Shown here in pieces: positions 1 to 7,197 of a stretch of 10,356 nt of DNA (its first letter is position 1; each line of letters starts with the position of its first letter). The position numbers and the translations under genes were made by a program. The stretch comes from an uncultured Verrucomicrobiota bacterium. Its GTDB lineage: Bacteria; Verrucomicrobiota; Verrucomicrobiia; Palsa-1439. The notes beneath the pieces are model-generated. The model was not told the origin of the DNA. It worked only from the letters and a program-made list of their open reading frames with translations, and did not search any database. Location: contig CAIKBP010000011.1 in the NCBI GenBank assembly GCA_903825695.1, positions 1-10,356 of the forward strand, read 5' to 3'.

Positions 1-653
1 CCGACCGTTTTTTTGCCTTCGATGGTCAGTGGATGATACGCCGTGTTCCGATTCAATCCGTCCCGTTTTGCCGTGTATTCGAGCGATAGACGAAAGGCGT
101 CGTCGTACGTCCCTTTGACCGGCACAACCGTCGCGCCGTAGAGAATCATCTGCACTAGTTTCGCCTTCGGTGCGCTCTCCGGCACAAAAATCAATGCTCG
201 CTTGCCCGATGCCGCGCTGACGGCGGCCAACGCACTGGCGGCATTGCCCGTCGATGCGGCAACAATGGTGTCTTCCTTCAGCCGATTGGCTTCCGCCACG
301 ACAAGGAACGATGCACGGTCTTTCAACGAGCCGCTGGGGTTCAAGCCGTCGTTCTTGAGCCACATGTTGGCAAAGCCAAATACGTTCCCCAGCGCCACCG
401 ACTGAAACAATGGTGTTGCCCACATCGGATAAGGGGGAAAGAACTTCGGTTCTACGGCTGAAAACAAACTCCAGTCGGGCTTGGCCCGCTGGAATTGCTT
501 CCGAATCGCGTCGTAATCGAACTCCACCACGAGCACACCCACGAGCGGTATGCCCGGGCGATACTGTTTCCCGCAGTCGGGACAGAGATACCGCACCTCA
601 TCCTGTTTATAGCGCTTCCCACACTGGCTGCATTGGTAAACGAATCCTATCAT
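1..653 (-). CDS. Threonine synthase-like PLP-dependent enzyme, C-terminus beyond the left edge (partial)
   Basis: Fold-type II PLP enzyme; 217 residues lie in the window and the C-terminal part is missing. The N-terminus is a small zinc ribbon with Cys8/Cys11 and Cys24/Cys27 (CSQCG and CPDCG), as in many bacterial and archaeal threonine synthases. The PLP lysine is Lys111 in GSLKDR and the phosphate-binding loop is STGNAAS at 134-140; IEGKKTV near the edge also fits ThrC. The ATG at 653 is preceded by AAGGAAAG at good distance. Threonine synthase converts O-phosphohomoserine to threonine, but the gene lies downstream of ssnA in the same direction in a nitrogen-heterocycle cluster, at a point where E. 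coli-type clusters carry the PLP ammonia-lyase YgeX. It may therefore act as a lyase or deaminase on a diamino or hydroxyamino acid. The family is firm; the substrate is not shown by the sequence. Confidence 0.85.
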   Translation of the reverse strand, partial: MIGFVYQCSQCGKRYKQDEVRYLCPDCGKQYRPGIPLVGVLVVEFDYDAIRKQFQRAKPDWSLFSAVEPKFFPPYPMWATPLFQSVALGNVFGFANMWLKNDGLNPSGSLKDRASFLVVAEANRLKEDTIVAASTGNAASALAAVSAASGKRALIFVPESAPKAKLVQMILYGATVVPVKGTYDDAFRLSLEYTAKRDGLNRNTAYHPLTIEGKKTV

Positions 654-738
654 TTGGACTTTCCTTTCAATCTTGCGACGGGATAGACGGCGCGCCTTGC
701 GGCATCCTGGATTTCGATTACGCCCCATCCCTTCGTCG

Positions 739-787
739 AAAAAAACCCAGCCGAAACAGGGTCGGCGAGAAACCGCCTCGTCTCGCC
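739..787 (-). terminator. Overlapping hairpins with a T7 run between ssnA and the PLP enzyme gene: terminator or attenuator candidate
   Basis: Read leftward, a 7-bp inverted repeat (GGCGAGA at 787-781 with TCTCGCC at 770-764) is followed by a second 5-bp stem (GCCGA at 766-762 with TCGGC at 754-750). Four bases later there is a run of seven T (745-739). The two stems share bases 764-766 and so cannot both form fully. This could be a partial terminator after ssnA, or an attenuator setting expression of the PLP gene that starts about 85 bases further on. The second stem is short, so terminator strength is doubtful. Nothing else was recognised in the 654-842 spacer apart from the ribosome binding site of the PLP gene. 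Confidence 0.35.
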
Positions 788-842
788 TCCAAGTTCATTA
801 GCCCATTTCTAGGTGACTTGACACGCCGTCCCCGTCTGGGGC

Positions 843-2168
843 TCATAGCTTCTTCCACAATTTCGCAGCCAGTTCGCGCGCCTGAGCATTGATGCGCTCT
901 TCATCAACGTCGATTGCCAGTACGCGATTCTCCATCAGCACCTTTCCATTTGCAATCGTCGTATCGACCGCAGCCTGCGACGCGCCGAAGAGGAGATGGC
1001 CAAAGACATTCGTGCCGTCGAGCGGCGTTGTCGGATCGTAATCCAGAATGGCGATGTCGGCAACGCAGCCCTCTCGCAATTCTCCCATTTGAACGCCAAA
1101 GATTCGCCCGGCAACTGCCGGATTATTCAAAAAGAGTGCATTGATAACGTCCATAAACCCGACCGATGGATTTTTCTGCCGTAGATGTTGAACCCAGAGC
1201 GCGACGCGAAGTTCTTCGAGCATGTTGGTCGTCATCGCGTCGGTGCCGAGACCGACGAGCACACCCCGCTTCTGCATCGCGATGATGTCGGCAATACCGA
1301 CGGCATTGTTCCCATTCGACTGCGGATTATGGACAACCGAGGTGCGCGTCCGGGCGAGAATGTCCATTTCCTTCTCGTTGCAATGCACGCAGTGTGCGGC
1401 AATCGTCTGCGGCCCAAGGATGTTGAGTTTTTCCAGCCGTTCGACGACGCGCATGCCGAAATGCTGCTGTGCGTATTCTTCGTCACTCGCGGCTTCGGCC
1501 ACATGGACGTGGAATCCAGCGCCGAGGTCACGTCCAATTTTTGCAGCCGTTCCCAGCGTTGCATCCGATAATGTGAACGAGGCGTGGAGGCCGAACAGCG
1601 CACGCACCAAATTGTCGTTTGTCTTCTGGCAACAACGGATAAACTCCTCGTTTTCGTGAAGCCCTTCCTGCGCAATCTGCTCGCCGTCCCTGTCGGAAAG
1701 TTCGTAGCAAAGGCAGGCACGAAGTCCGGTCTCACGGACTGCTCGCTCGATTGCCCGAAGCGACCCGGTAATCGCCCGCGGGCTTGCGTGATGATCAATG
1801 AGAGTTGTCGTACCATGACGGATCGACTCGATCAGCGCCACGAGCGCGCTGTAATAGCAATCCTCGATCGTGAGCGCCGAATCCAACCGCCACCAGAGAT
1901 TTTTCAGGACACCGACAAAATCGTCGGCGGGTTTAGCCTTTGTCAAACCTCTGGCGAACGAGCTGTACAGATGGGTGTGGGCGTTGATGAATCCCGGCAC
2001 CACCAGTTTCCGCGTCGCGTCGATCCGTTTTGCGTCCTTCCCCAGCTTCTCTCCCTTTGTAGCAATTCGACTGATCCGCCCATCTTCAATGAGGATCGAG
2101 GAGTTGTGGAATACTTCGGAGGATTTTCCGAGAGTGACAACCGTCCCGTTTTCAATGACGATAGACAT
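843..2168 (-). CDS. ssnA: SsnA-type amidohydrolase (putative aminohydrolase of the purine-degradation cluster)
   Basis: A 441-residue metal-dependent amidohydrolase of the ATZ/TRZ-like branch, essentially the same length as E. coli SsnA (about 442). Characteristic SsnA stretches are present: VLKNLWWRLD at 87-96 and TTLIDHHASP at 121-130. Predicted metal and catalytic residues are all visible: His64 and His66 (HTH), His222 and Glu225 (HVHVAE), His259 (AAHCVH) and Asp310 (GTDAM). No signal peptide is seen, so it should be cytosolic. The ATG at 2168 lies only four bases after the stop of the upstream DPYD-like gene, with AAGGAAGGA as ribosome binding site inside that gene's end, so the two are translationally linked. 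In E. coli ssnA follows ygfK; here it follows a reductase of different build. It probably hydrolyses a ring amide or amidine bond of a reduced purine-like substrate. Family and orthology are strong; the reaction is inferred. Confidence 0.9.
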   Translation of the reverse strand: MSIVIENGTVVTLGKSSEVFHNSSILIEDGRISRIATKGEKLGKDAKRIDATRKLVVPGFINAHTHLYSSFARGLTKAKPADDFVGVLKNLWWRLDSALTIEDCYYSALVALIESIRHGTTTLIDHHASPRAITGSLRAIERAVRETGLRACLCYELSDRDGEQIAQEGLHENEEFIRCCQKTNDNLVRALFGLHASFTLSDATLGTAAKIGRDLGAGFHVHVAEAASDEEYAQQHFGMRVVERLEKLNILGPQTIAAHCVHCNEKEMDILARTRTSVVHNPQSNGNNAVGIADIIAMQKRGVLVGLGTDAMTTNMLEELRVALWVQHLRQKNPSVGFMDVINALFLNNPAVAGRIFGVQMGELREGCVADIAILDYDPTTPLDGTNVFGHLLFGASQAAVDTTIANGKVLMENRVLAIDVDEERINAQARELAAKLWKKL

Positions 2169-2172
2169 CGAT

Positions 2173-4659
2173 TCATCCTTCCTTCAAGAGCATGAGTTCA
2201 TGCTTGGTTCGCTTCCGCATGGCAATCGCTCCGGCAAAGCACCTCTTGGAGCAGAGCGAGCACCCAACGCACCGTGAAGGATCGAAGCGCGGTATGCGCA
2301 GAGCATCCAATTCGATCGCCAAATACGGACAACGCGTGCAGTTGCCGCAATGCTGGCACAATTCGCGGTCGACCTCTGGAATGTTCTTCGTCGCCGTCAG
2401 TTCACCAAAACCCGTGATCGGATTGGGCAGCGCAGAGCCGATCAGTTCTTTCACGGATCGGAACCCGCGCTCTTTCATCAAGTAACTCAGCCCGGAGTGC
2501 AAGTCGTCGACAACGCCGACGCCGTACTTCATAACGACGGTGCAGAACTGGACGGTCTGGACGCCGAGCGCGAGAAAATTCGCCGCAGCTTTGTAATCCA
2601 TAGGTCCGCCGTTGCCCGAAACAATCATGCCCATTCCCGACACCTTCGCCAGCGTGAGGTTGCTGATCGGCAGCACTCCTTCGCCCGACATGCCGACAAC
2701 GATCCCTTCGTCCCACTCCCGTTTTTTCCCCGGACGGAATGCAAGCGATGGGAAACTGTTCGCCAGCGTGACACCGGCTTTCTTGTGCGGATATCGCGCA
2801 AATACCTCCCTGATTGCATCCATGATGGGATAGATTGCCGTGACGGCAGCGGTGAGCTTGAAGAGCTTCGGCACATCACCATCGCCGGCCTCCATCACCC
2901 AATCGACAATCTTCGCCGTCAGCTCCGCATCCTGCGAAACAATATCGCCCTTCGTTCCATCGCCACCCTGTGGACACGAGAGACTGTACTCGATTCCCAT
3001 TACACCGGCGGCTTCGAGCTTCCGAGTATTGGATTGCCATACCGCGCGGTCGTTCCCGTCGTCGCCCGTCACCGGTCCGCCGGTCGAAGCCGCAGTCAAT
3101 CGATCGGGATATTCCCGGCGCAATCGTTCAATCTCGCGACACACTCGGGCGAGCGCATGGCCCGACACGTTGTCGCAGTTGGCGTATGTCAACTTGGAAA
3201 ACACGAACATGTACTCTGACGGAATGTGGATCGGAATGTTATCGAACGAAGTCTTCATGATGCCGCCCGCCCAACCGGCTTCGTACGCTTTTTTCATCTG
3301 CCGGTAACCGTCGGATGGCGGCGCTGCGGAGAGGAGAAACGGCGATAGAATCTCTCGTCCGAAGAAATTGGTCGTCAGCGGAACCGGTACCATGACGCGC
3401 CCCGGCAGCACCGCGTGGCTCTTGGTCGGCCGGTCGCCCTTCAATGCGTTCCGCTTGGAGCGACCGAATACAAATGCGTCGATGTCGAGCGCGGCGTTCT
3501 TGCCTGCTGCCACAGCCTCGACGACCGTTGTGGGGCCATTCATCATGTCGCCGGCGTAGAAGACGCCGGATGAATTCGATTTCTTCACAGAAGAACGCGC
3601 ACCGGCTGCGATGATCACGAAGTCTACATCCGGGCGAATCTGCCCGGTACCCTTGACATCGACAACGTTCCGCGGATGAAATGTCTTTCCCCTCGGCAGC
3701 GTGACCCTGGTCATCTTCAAGCCAGTGGTCGACCTGCCTTTCCTGAGAATCTCCGTCACTCGCACCCGGCCACTGACGGCAATGCCGGCTTCTTCGATCG
3801 CATGCCGTTCCTTCGCCGTAAGCGGCATCTCCGACCATGTCTCCAATGCAAACATTTCCACGTTTCTCGCCCCGCGCACCACGGCTTCCTCCGCACAATC
3901 GAGCGCCACCGCCCCGCCGCCGACAATTGCGACACGCTTTCCCTTCACCGAAAATCGGGTGGGATTCGTGAGATACTCAATCCAGTCAATGGCTGTTTCG
4001 CTGCCGATGATGGCAGGGATGAACGCCTCATCCAGACCGGTGGCAACGAGAATGGCGTCGTATCCATGTTTGATCGCAGCCGACCAGCCGCCTTTTTTGA
4101 GGGAAATCTTTCCAAACGACAATAGAAAGTCGATGTCGCTCTGCAAAACTTTCGGAGACAGTCTTGACCTTGGGATGAGGTTGCACATACCGCCGGGTTG
4201 TTTCATCCGGTCGAACACGTCGACCGCATACCCTTTCTGCGCCAGCAACCCGGCCGCGCCCAGGCCCGCCGGTCCTGCGCCAATGACAGCAACTGTTTTC
4301 CCATTCCTCTGTGCCAGTTTGAATTCTGGCATCCCGATTTCCTTGGCCTTCTTGATAATTGTGGCTTGAACTGCAGGAATGTTGATCGGTGTATCGAATG
4401 TCCGGCGCGAACACGCCTTCATGCAGTGCCGGTCAGGACAAACGACACCGCACACGCCGCCGAGCAGATTGGCGCCCATGATCAGGGCGGCAGCGCGGCG
4501 ATAATCTGATTCCGCGCCCACGCGGGCGGCCATGATGAAATCGGCCGGAGAACAATCAGCAGGGCAGGCCGTTTTGCACGGTTTCTCTTGGCAATACAAA
4601 CACCGGTCCAATTCCGCTCGGAATTGGGCGTCGGTTAGACATCCATCACTTTGTTTCAT
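2173..4659 (-). CDS. Dihydropyrimidine dehydrogenase-like flavin/iron-sulfur oxidoreductase (PreT-PreA type fusion)
   Basis: An 828-residue multidomain redox protein with the domain order of eukaryotic DPYD, or of bacterial PreT fused to PreA. Residues 1-115 form an N-terminal iron-sulfur domain with Cys20, 23, 28, 32 and Cys70, 74, 79, 83. Residues 120-395 are a GltD-like FAD/NAD(P) module (FAD loop GAGPAG at 127-132, NAD(P) loop GGGAVA at 247-252, YAGD at 368-371). Residues 420-745 are an FMN TIM barrel of the dihydroorotate dehydrogenase class, with SLSCPQG at 559-565 (Cys562 matches the DPYD catalytic Cys). Residues 760-815 are a two-cluster ferredoxin with Cys768, 771, 774, 777 and Cys797, 800, 803, 807. 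DPYD reduces uracil or thymine with NAD(P)H. E. coli YgfK, the usual ssnA neighbour, has the barrel-like part first and GltD second, so this is not YgfK. The ATG at 4659 has GGGAG four bases upstream. Likely role: reduction of a pyrimidine or purine ring before hydrolysis. Substrate uncertain. Confidence 0.88.
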   Translation of the reverse strand: MKQSDGCLTDAQFRAELDRCLYCQEKPCKTACPADCSPADFIMAARVGAESDYRRAAALIMGANLLGGVCGVVCPDRHCMKACSRRTFDTPINIPAVQATIIKKAKEIGMPEFKLAQRNGKTVAVIGAGPAGLGAAGLLAQKGYAVDVFDRMKQPGGMCNLIPRSRLSPKVLQSDIDFLLSFGKISLKKGGWSAAIKHGYDAILVATGLDEAFIPAIIGSETAIDWIEYLTNPTRFSVKGKRVAIVGGGAVALDCAEEAVVRGARNVEMFALETWSEMPLTAKERHAIEEAGIAVSGRVRVTEILRKGRSTTGLKMTRVTLPRGKTFHPRNVVDVKGTGQIRPDVDFVIIAAGARSSVKKSNSSGVFYAGDMMNGPTTVVEAVAAGKNAALDIDAFVFGRSKRNALKGDRPTKSHAVLPGRVMVPVPLTTNFFGREILSPFLLSAAPPSDGYRQMKKAYEAGWAGGIMKTSFDNIPIHIPSEYMFVFSKLTYANCDNVSGHALARVCREIERLRREYPDRLTAASTGGPVTGDDGNDRAVWQSNTRKLEAAGVMGIEYSLSCPQGGDGTKGDIVSQDAELTAKIVDWVMEAGDGDVPKLFKLTAAVTAIYPIMDAIREVFARYPHKKAGVTLANSFPSLAFRPGKKREWDEGIVVGMSGEGVLPISNLTLAKVSGMGMIVSGNGGPMDYKAAANFLALGVQTVQFCTVVMKYGVGVVDDLHSGLSYLMKERGFRSVKELIGSALPNPITGFGELTATKNIPEVDRELCQHCGNCTRCPYLAIELDALRIPRFDPSRCVGCSLCSKRCFAGAIAMRKRTKHELMLLKEG

Positions 4660-4860
4660 GTTGCTCCCGTGTGCGACCTTCTCATGCTTACACCGGCACC
4701 GAGAGCACTATTTCGAGCCGGAACCCAAGACCGCACGTATCTATATTGGGGAAAATATATCACACAGCGTCTTTAAATCCACTCAAAAGTTACCAAGCAG
4801 CCTCGACGACCACGAGGGCGATGCACTTCCGTGATTGACTTATTTCCGCCGGGCTGATTA
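4660..4860. promoter_or_regulatory. Divergent intergenic region, putative promoters for both operons
   Basis: About 200 bases separate the leftward reductase gene from the rightward fragment and dehydrogenase. An AT-rich stretch at 4735-4795 stands out from its surroundings. Reading leftward, TTGAGT (4786-4781) lies 18 bases before TGATAT (4762-4757), and a second AT-rich block (AATATAGAT) follows; one of these may be the -10 region for the reductase-ssnA operon. Reading rightward, TTGACT (4835-4840) lies 17 bases before a poor -10 (TTAGTG, 4858-4863). Neither match is good, and no regulator site was recognised. Confidence 0.3.
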
Positions 4861-5046
4861 GTGGTAAATATGGTGGTTACGTTCCCCCAAATTCAAGAAG
4901 CAGCGAAGCGGGTCGCCGGTCATGTCATCCATTCGCCGTGTCCGCTCTCGATTCCACTGTCTGAGGCCACGGGACTGAAGGCCTTCTGTAAACTGGAATA
5001 CCTGCAACGCACTACTTTTGCCAGGCGAGGAGCAGAAGAATCTTGA
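4861..5046 (+). pseudogene. Decayed N-terminal fragment of a threonine/serine dehydratase (IlvA/TdcB family)
   Basis: A 61-codon open frame (GTG at 4861; ATG at 4870 also possible) matches the first 55 or so residues of biosynthetic or catabolic threonine dehydratase: IQEAAKRVAGHV, then LSEATG, then KLEYLQRT. In intact enzymes the next segment is close to TGSFKERGAR, which carries the PLP lysine. Here it reads TTFARRGAEES and stops, so one residue is missing, the catalytic lysine is alanine, and the remaining 260 or more residues are absent. It cannot be an active dehydratase. No further dehydratase sequence was recognised in 5047-5109, which holds the ribosome binding site of the next gene. 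It appears to be the relic of a gene once placed directly before the dehydrogenase, cut back by deletion. It may still be translated as a short peptide. Confidence 0.7.
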
Positions 5047-5109
5047 TCTTGAGGGTTTTCACATATACCCAACATCGCAAAACAACCAAATACATTCAGG
5101 AGACTGAAC

Positions 5110-6081
5110 ATGAAAGTACTCATCGCCGATAAATTCTCGGAGGCCCATCTTGATCGTCTTAAAAAGGTCGGTTGCGATGTGACCTACAATCCTGCGGTCA
5201 AGGCCGAGGAACTGCCCAAGCTAATTGCTCCATATAAGATCCTGATCGTGCGCAGCAAAAAGGTCACGGCCGACACAATCAAGGCTTCGGACCAGCTCGC
5301 GCTCATTTTGCGCGCAGGCGCGGGCGTCAACACAATTGATGTCAAGACGGCCAGTGCCCGCGGCGTTTATGTCACCAACTGTCCCGGCAAAAACTCGGTT
5401 GCCGTCGCAGAACTTGTTTTCGCGCTCCTGCTCGGCATCGACCGACGCATCGCGGACAACGTCGCCGCCCTGCGTGCCCACAAGTGGAACAAGAAGGAAT
5501 TCAGCAAGGCCGACGGTGTTTTTGGCAAGACCATCGGCATTATCGGAGTTGGCCAAATCGGCGTCGAGGTGACCCGTCGGGCCATCGCATTTGGCATGCA
5601 CGTGCTCGCATACGATCCGCTCCTAAGCCCGAGCCGCGCCAAAGAGTTGCACATCGAGCTCGTTCAGCCAGACGATATTTACACTCGTGCCGACATCATC
5701 ACGGTTCATGTTCCGGCGAACGACCAAACGCGCGGCATGATCAACAAGGCGGCATTCGAAAAGATGAAACCCAATGCCATCTTCATTAACACCTCTCGCG
5801 GCGAAGTTGTTGACCAACAAGCCCTGCGCGCTGCGCTCGAAGCAAAGAAGATACGGGCGGGTCTCGACGTCTTCAACCCCGAGCCTGCCGAAGGTACCGC
5901 CGATTTCGCCGATCCGATTCTCGATCTGCCAAATCTATACGGAACGCACCACATCGGCGCATCCACAGAACAGGCGCAGTCAGCTATTGCTGAGGAAGCA
6001 ATCCGCATCATCGAAACATTTATTAAGACCGGCGCAGTCCTGAATTGCGTCAACTTGGCGGCGCGCACCCCGGCGAAGTGA
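5110..6081 (+). CDS. D-3-phosphoglycerate dehydrogenase-type 2-hydroxyacid dehydrogenase without a working ACT domain
   Basis: A 323-residue NAD-dependent D-2-hydroxyacid dehydrogenase most like the catalytic core of SerA. The Rossmann loop is GVGQIG (146-151) followed by Asp169 in AYDP, which suggests NAD over NADP. The catalytic triad is Arg230 (INTSRGEVVD), Glu258 (NPEP) and His281 (THHIGAST). SerA-like signatures include LRAGAGVNTID (68-78) and TNCPGKNSVAVAE (89-101). The start is well supported: AGGAG at 5098-5102, seven bases before the ATG. SerA oxidises 3-phosphoglycerate in serine synthesis, but a cluster enzyme of this type could equally interconvert a 2-keto and 2-hydroxy acid, for example to reoxidise NADH. 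It sits between a dehydratase relic and carbamate kinase on the same strand. The coding frame ends at a TGA directly followed, in frame, by an ACT-domain relic, so the protein seems shortened relative to its ancestor and lacks the serine-binding regulatory part. Confidence 0.85.
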   Translation: MKVLIADKFSEAHLDRLKKVGCDVTYNPAVKAEELPKLIAPYKILIVRSKKVTADTIKASDQLALILRAGAGVNTIDVKTASARGVYVTNCPGKNSVAVAELVFALLLGIDRRIADNVAALRAHKWNKKEFSKADGVFGKTIGIIGVGQIGVEVTRRAIAFGMHVLAYDPLLSPSRAKELHIELVQPDDIYTRADIITVHVPANDQTRGMINKAAFEKMKPNAIFINTSRGEVVDQQALRAALEAKKIRAGLDVFNPEPAEGTADFADPILDLPNLYGTHHIGASTEQAQSAIAEEAIRIIETFIKTGAVLNCVNLAARTPAK

Positions 6082-6165
6082 CAACTCATCATCCGCCATC
6101 ACGACCGCGTCGGCGTTTCGGCTCGTATTGTCGAAAGCCATATGCTCATTAAGCTCGCGGTTGAG
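6082..6165 (+). pseudogene. In-frame relic of the ACT regulatory domain of the dehydrogenase
   Basis: Directly after the TGA at 6079-6081 the same frame stays open for 28 codons up to a TAA at 6166-6168. It starts QLIIRHHDRVGVSARIV, which matches the opening of the C-terminal ACT domain of phosphoglycerate dehydrogenases (commonly like VRHRDRVGVLA). It closes with ESHMLIKLAVE, resembling the last strand of the same domain. The middle of the domain, around 45-50 residues, is missing. This indicates a nonsense change plus an internal deletion. ACT domains bind serine and inhibit SerA, so loss would free the enzyme from feedback control. Bases 6169-6217 hold nothing recognised beyond AGGAGA at 6198-6203. 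Confidence 0.65.
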
Positions 6166-6217
6166 TAAGTTGTTGCCAACAACCGGCTGTGCGTGATAGG
6201 AGAATTTGTTTAATACC

Positions 6218-7180
6218 ATGAAATCAACTGCCACTTCTACTATGAAAACACTCGTTATTGCTATCGGCGGCAACTCACTCATCAAGGACGCCAAACACAT
6301 GAGCGTGCCAGACCAGTACGCCGCAGTGGTCGAAACGGCGCGCGTTATGGCCGACTTGATCGAGCGCGGGTTCCGCGTCGTGATCACGCACGGCAATGGT
6401 CCACAGGTGGGATTTATCCTGTTACGCAGTGAGCATTCGCGCGGAATTTTGCATGAGGTGCCGCTGGATTCGATCGGCGCCGACACGCAGGGAGCGATTG
6501 GGTATCAAATCCAGCAAGCGATGTACAACGAGTTTCACCGGCGCGGACTCAAACAGTTGGCAGCCACAGTGGTGACACAGGCCTTGGTGGACCAACGCGA
6601 CCCCGCGTTCGCTAAACCTACCAAACCGATCGGACAATTCTACAAAAAGGAAGAAGCCGACGAACGTATGCGTGTCGAGAAGTGGACCATGGTGGAGGAT
6701 TCGGGCCGTGGCTGGCGGCGCGTTGTGGCGTCGCCGAAGCCGGTCCGGATTATTGAAGCCGACGCGATCAAGCATCTGGTCGACAACGGCTATGTTGTGA
6801 TCGCCGTTGGCGGCGGCGGCATCCCCGTGATGCAGGACGAACAGGGCAACTTGCACGGCGCGGCCGCCGTGATCGACAAGGATAGCGCCTCGGCCGTGCT
6901 TGCCAAGGAGATCTCGGCGGACATGCTGGTGATTTCCACGGCTGTGGAAAAGGTGTACCTGAATTTCGGCAAGCCCGACCAGAAGGCGCTGGATAAGATC
7001 ACGGTAGCCGAAGCCAAGAAGTACACCGCCGAAGGGCACTTTAAACCCGGCTCGATGTTGCCGAAAATCCAGGCATGCATCCTGTTCCTCGAGCAAGGCG
7101 GACGCGAAGCACTCATCACCTCCCCCGAGGCGCTACCCGCCGCGCTGGACGGACGTACAGGCACGCGGATAGTGCGGTAG
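6218..7180 (+). CDS. arcC: Carbamate kinase
   Basis: A 320-residue amino-acid-kinase-fold enzyme that makes ATP and carbamate from carbamoyl phosphate and ADP. Almost every family motif is present: IGGNSL near residue 16, HGNGPQVG, GADTQGAIGY, PTKPIGQFY, GWRRVVASPKP, GGGGIPV, IDKDSAS, NFGKPDQ, and GSMLPKIQA near the C-terminus. The E. coli cluster paralogue is YqeA; ArcC is the common name. The start is uncertain. The ATG at 6218 has AGGAGA 14 bases upstream, which is long. A TTG at 6206 has it too close. The ATG at 6242 gives a 312-residue protein, the family's usual length and the point where homology begins, but has no ribosome binding site. Paired across the terminator with a transcarbamoylase-fold protein, it most likely works in catabolism, recovering ATP from a carbamoyl group, as in arginine, agmatine or allantoin fermentation. 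Confidence 0.95.
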   Translation: MKSTATSTMKTLVIAIGGNSLIKDAKHMSVPDQYAAVVETARVMADLIERGFRVVITHGNGPQVGFILLRSEHSRGILHEVPLDSIGADTQGAIGYQIQQAMYNEFHRRGLKQLAATVVTQALVDQRDPAFAKPTKPIGQFYKKEEADERMRVEKWTMVEDSGRGWRRVVASPKPVRIIEADAIKHLVDNGYVVIAVGGGGIPVMQDEQGNLHGAAAVIDKDSASAVLAKEISADMLVISTAVEKVYLNFGKPDQKALDKITVAEAKKYTAEGHFKPGSMLPKIQACILFLEQGGREALITSPEALPAALDGRTGTRIVR

Positions 7181-7197
7181 AATGTAAATGTGTGTCA

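Noticed and set aside
410..892. Open frame of 160 codons on the plus strand across the start of the PLP gene and the spacer
   Set aside because: It is antisense to a clear PLP enzyme and the end of ssnA, has low-complexity Arg/Pro-rich composition and matches no family.
2350..3219. Long 289-codon plus-strand frame within the reductase gene
   Set aside because: It is a shadow of the well-supported minus-strand DPYD-like gene; its Arg/His-rich protein has no recognisable domain.
2173..4659. Calling this gene ygfK (selenate reductase subunit)
   Set aside because: The domain order is reversed relative to YgfK and the FMN barrel with SLSCP is DPYD/PreA-like.
6079..6081. TGA read as selenocysteine or as a sense codon
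   Set aside because: Other genes here also end in TGA (for example ssnA and the reductase), no SECIS-like stem was seen, and the ACT domain beyond it is itself deleted.
6422..7096. 224-codon minus-strand frame inside the carbamate kinase gene
   Set aside because: It is antisense to a kinase with a full set of family motifs and has only Leu/His/Arg-rich shadow composition.
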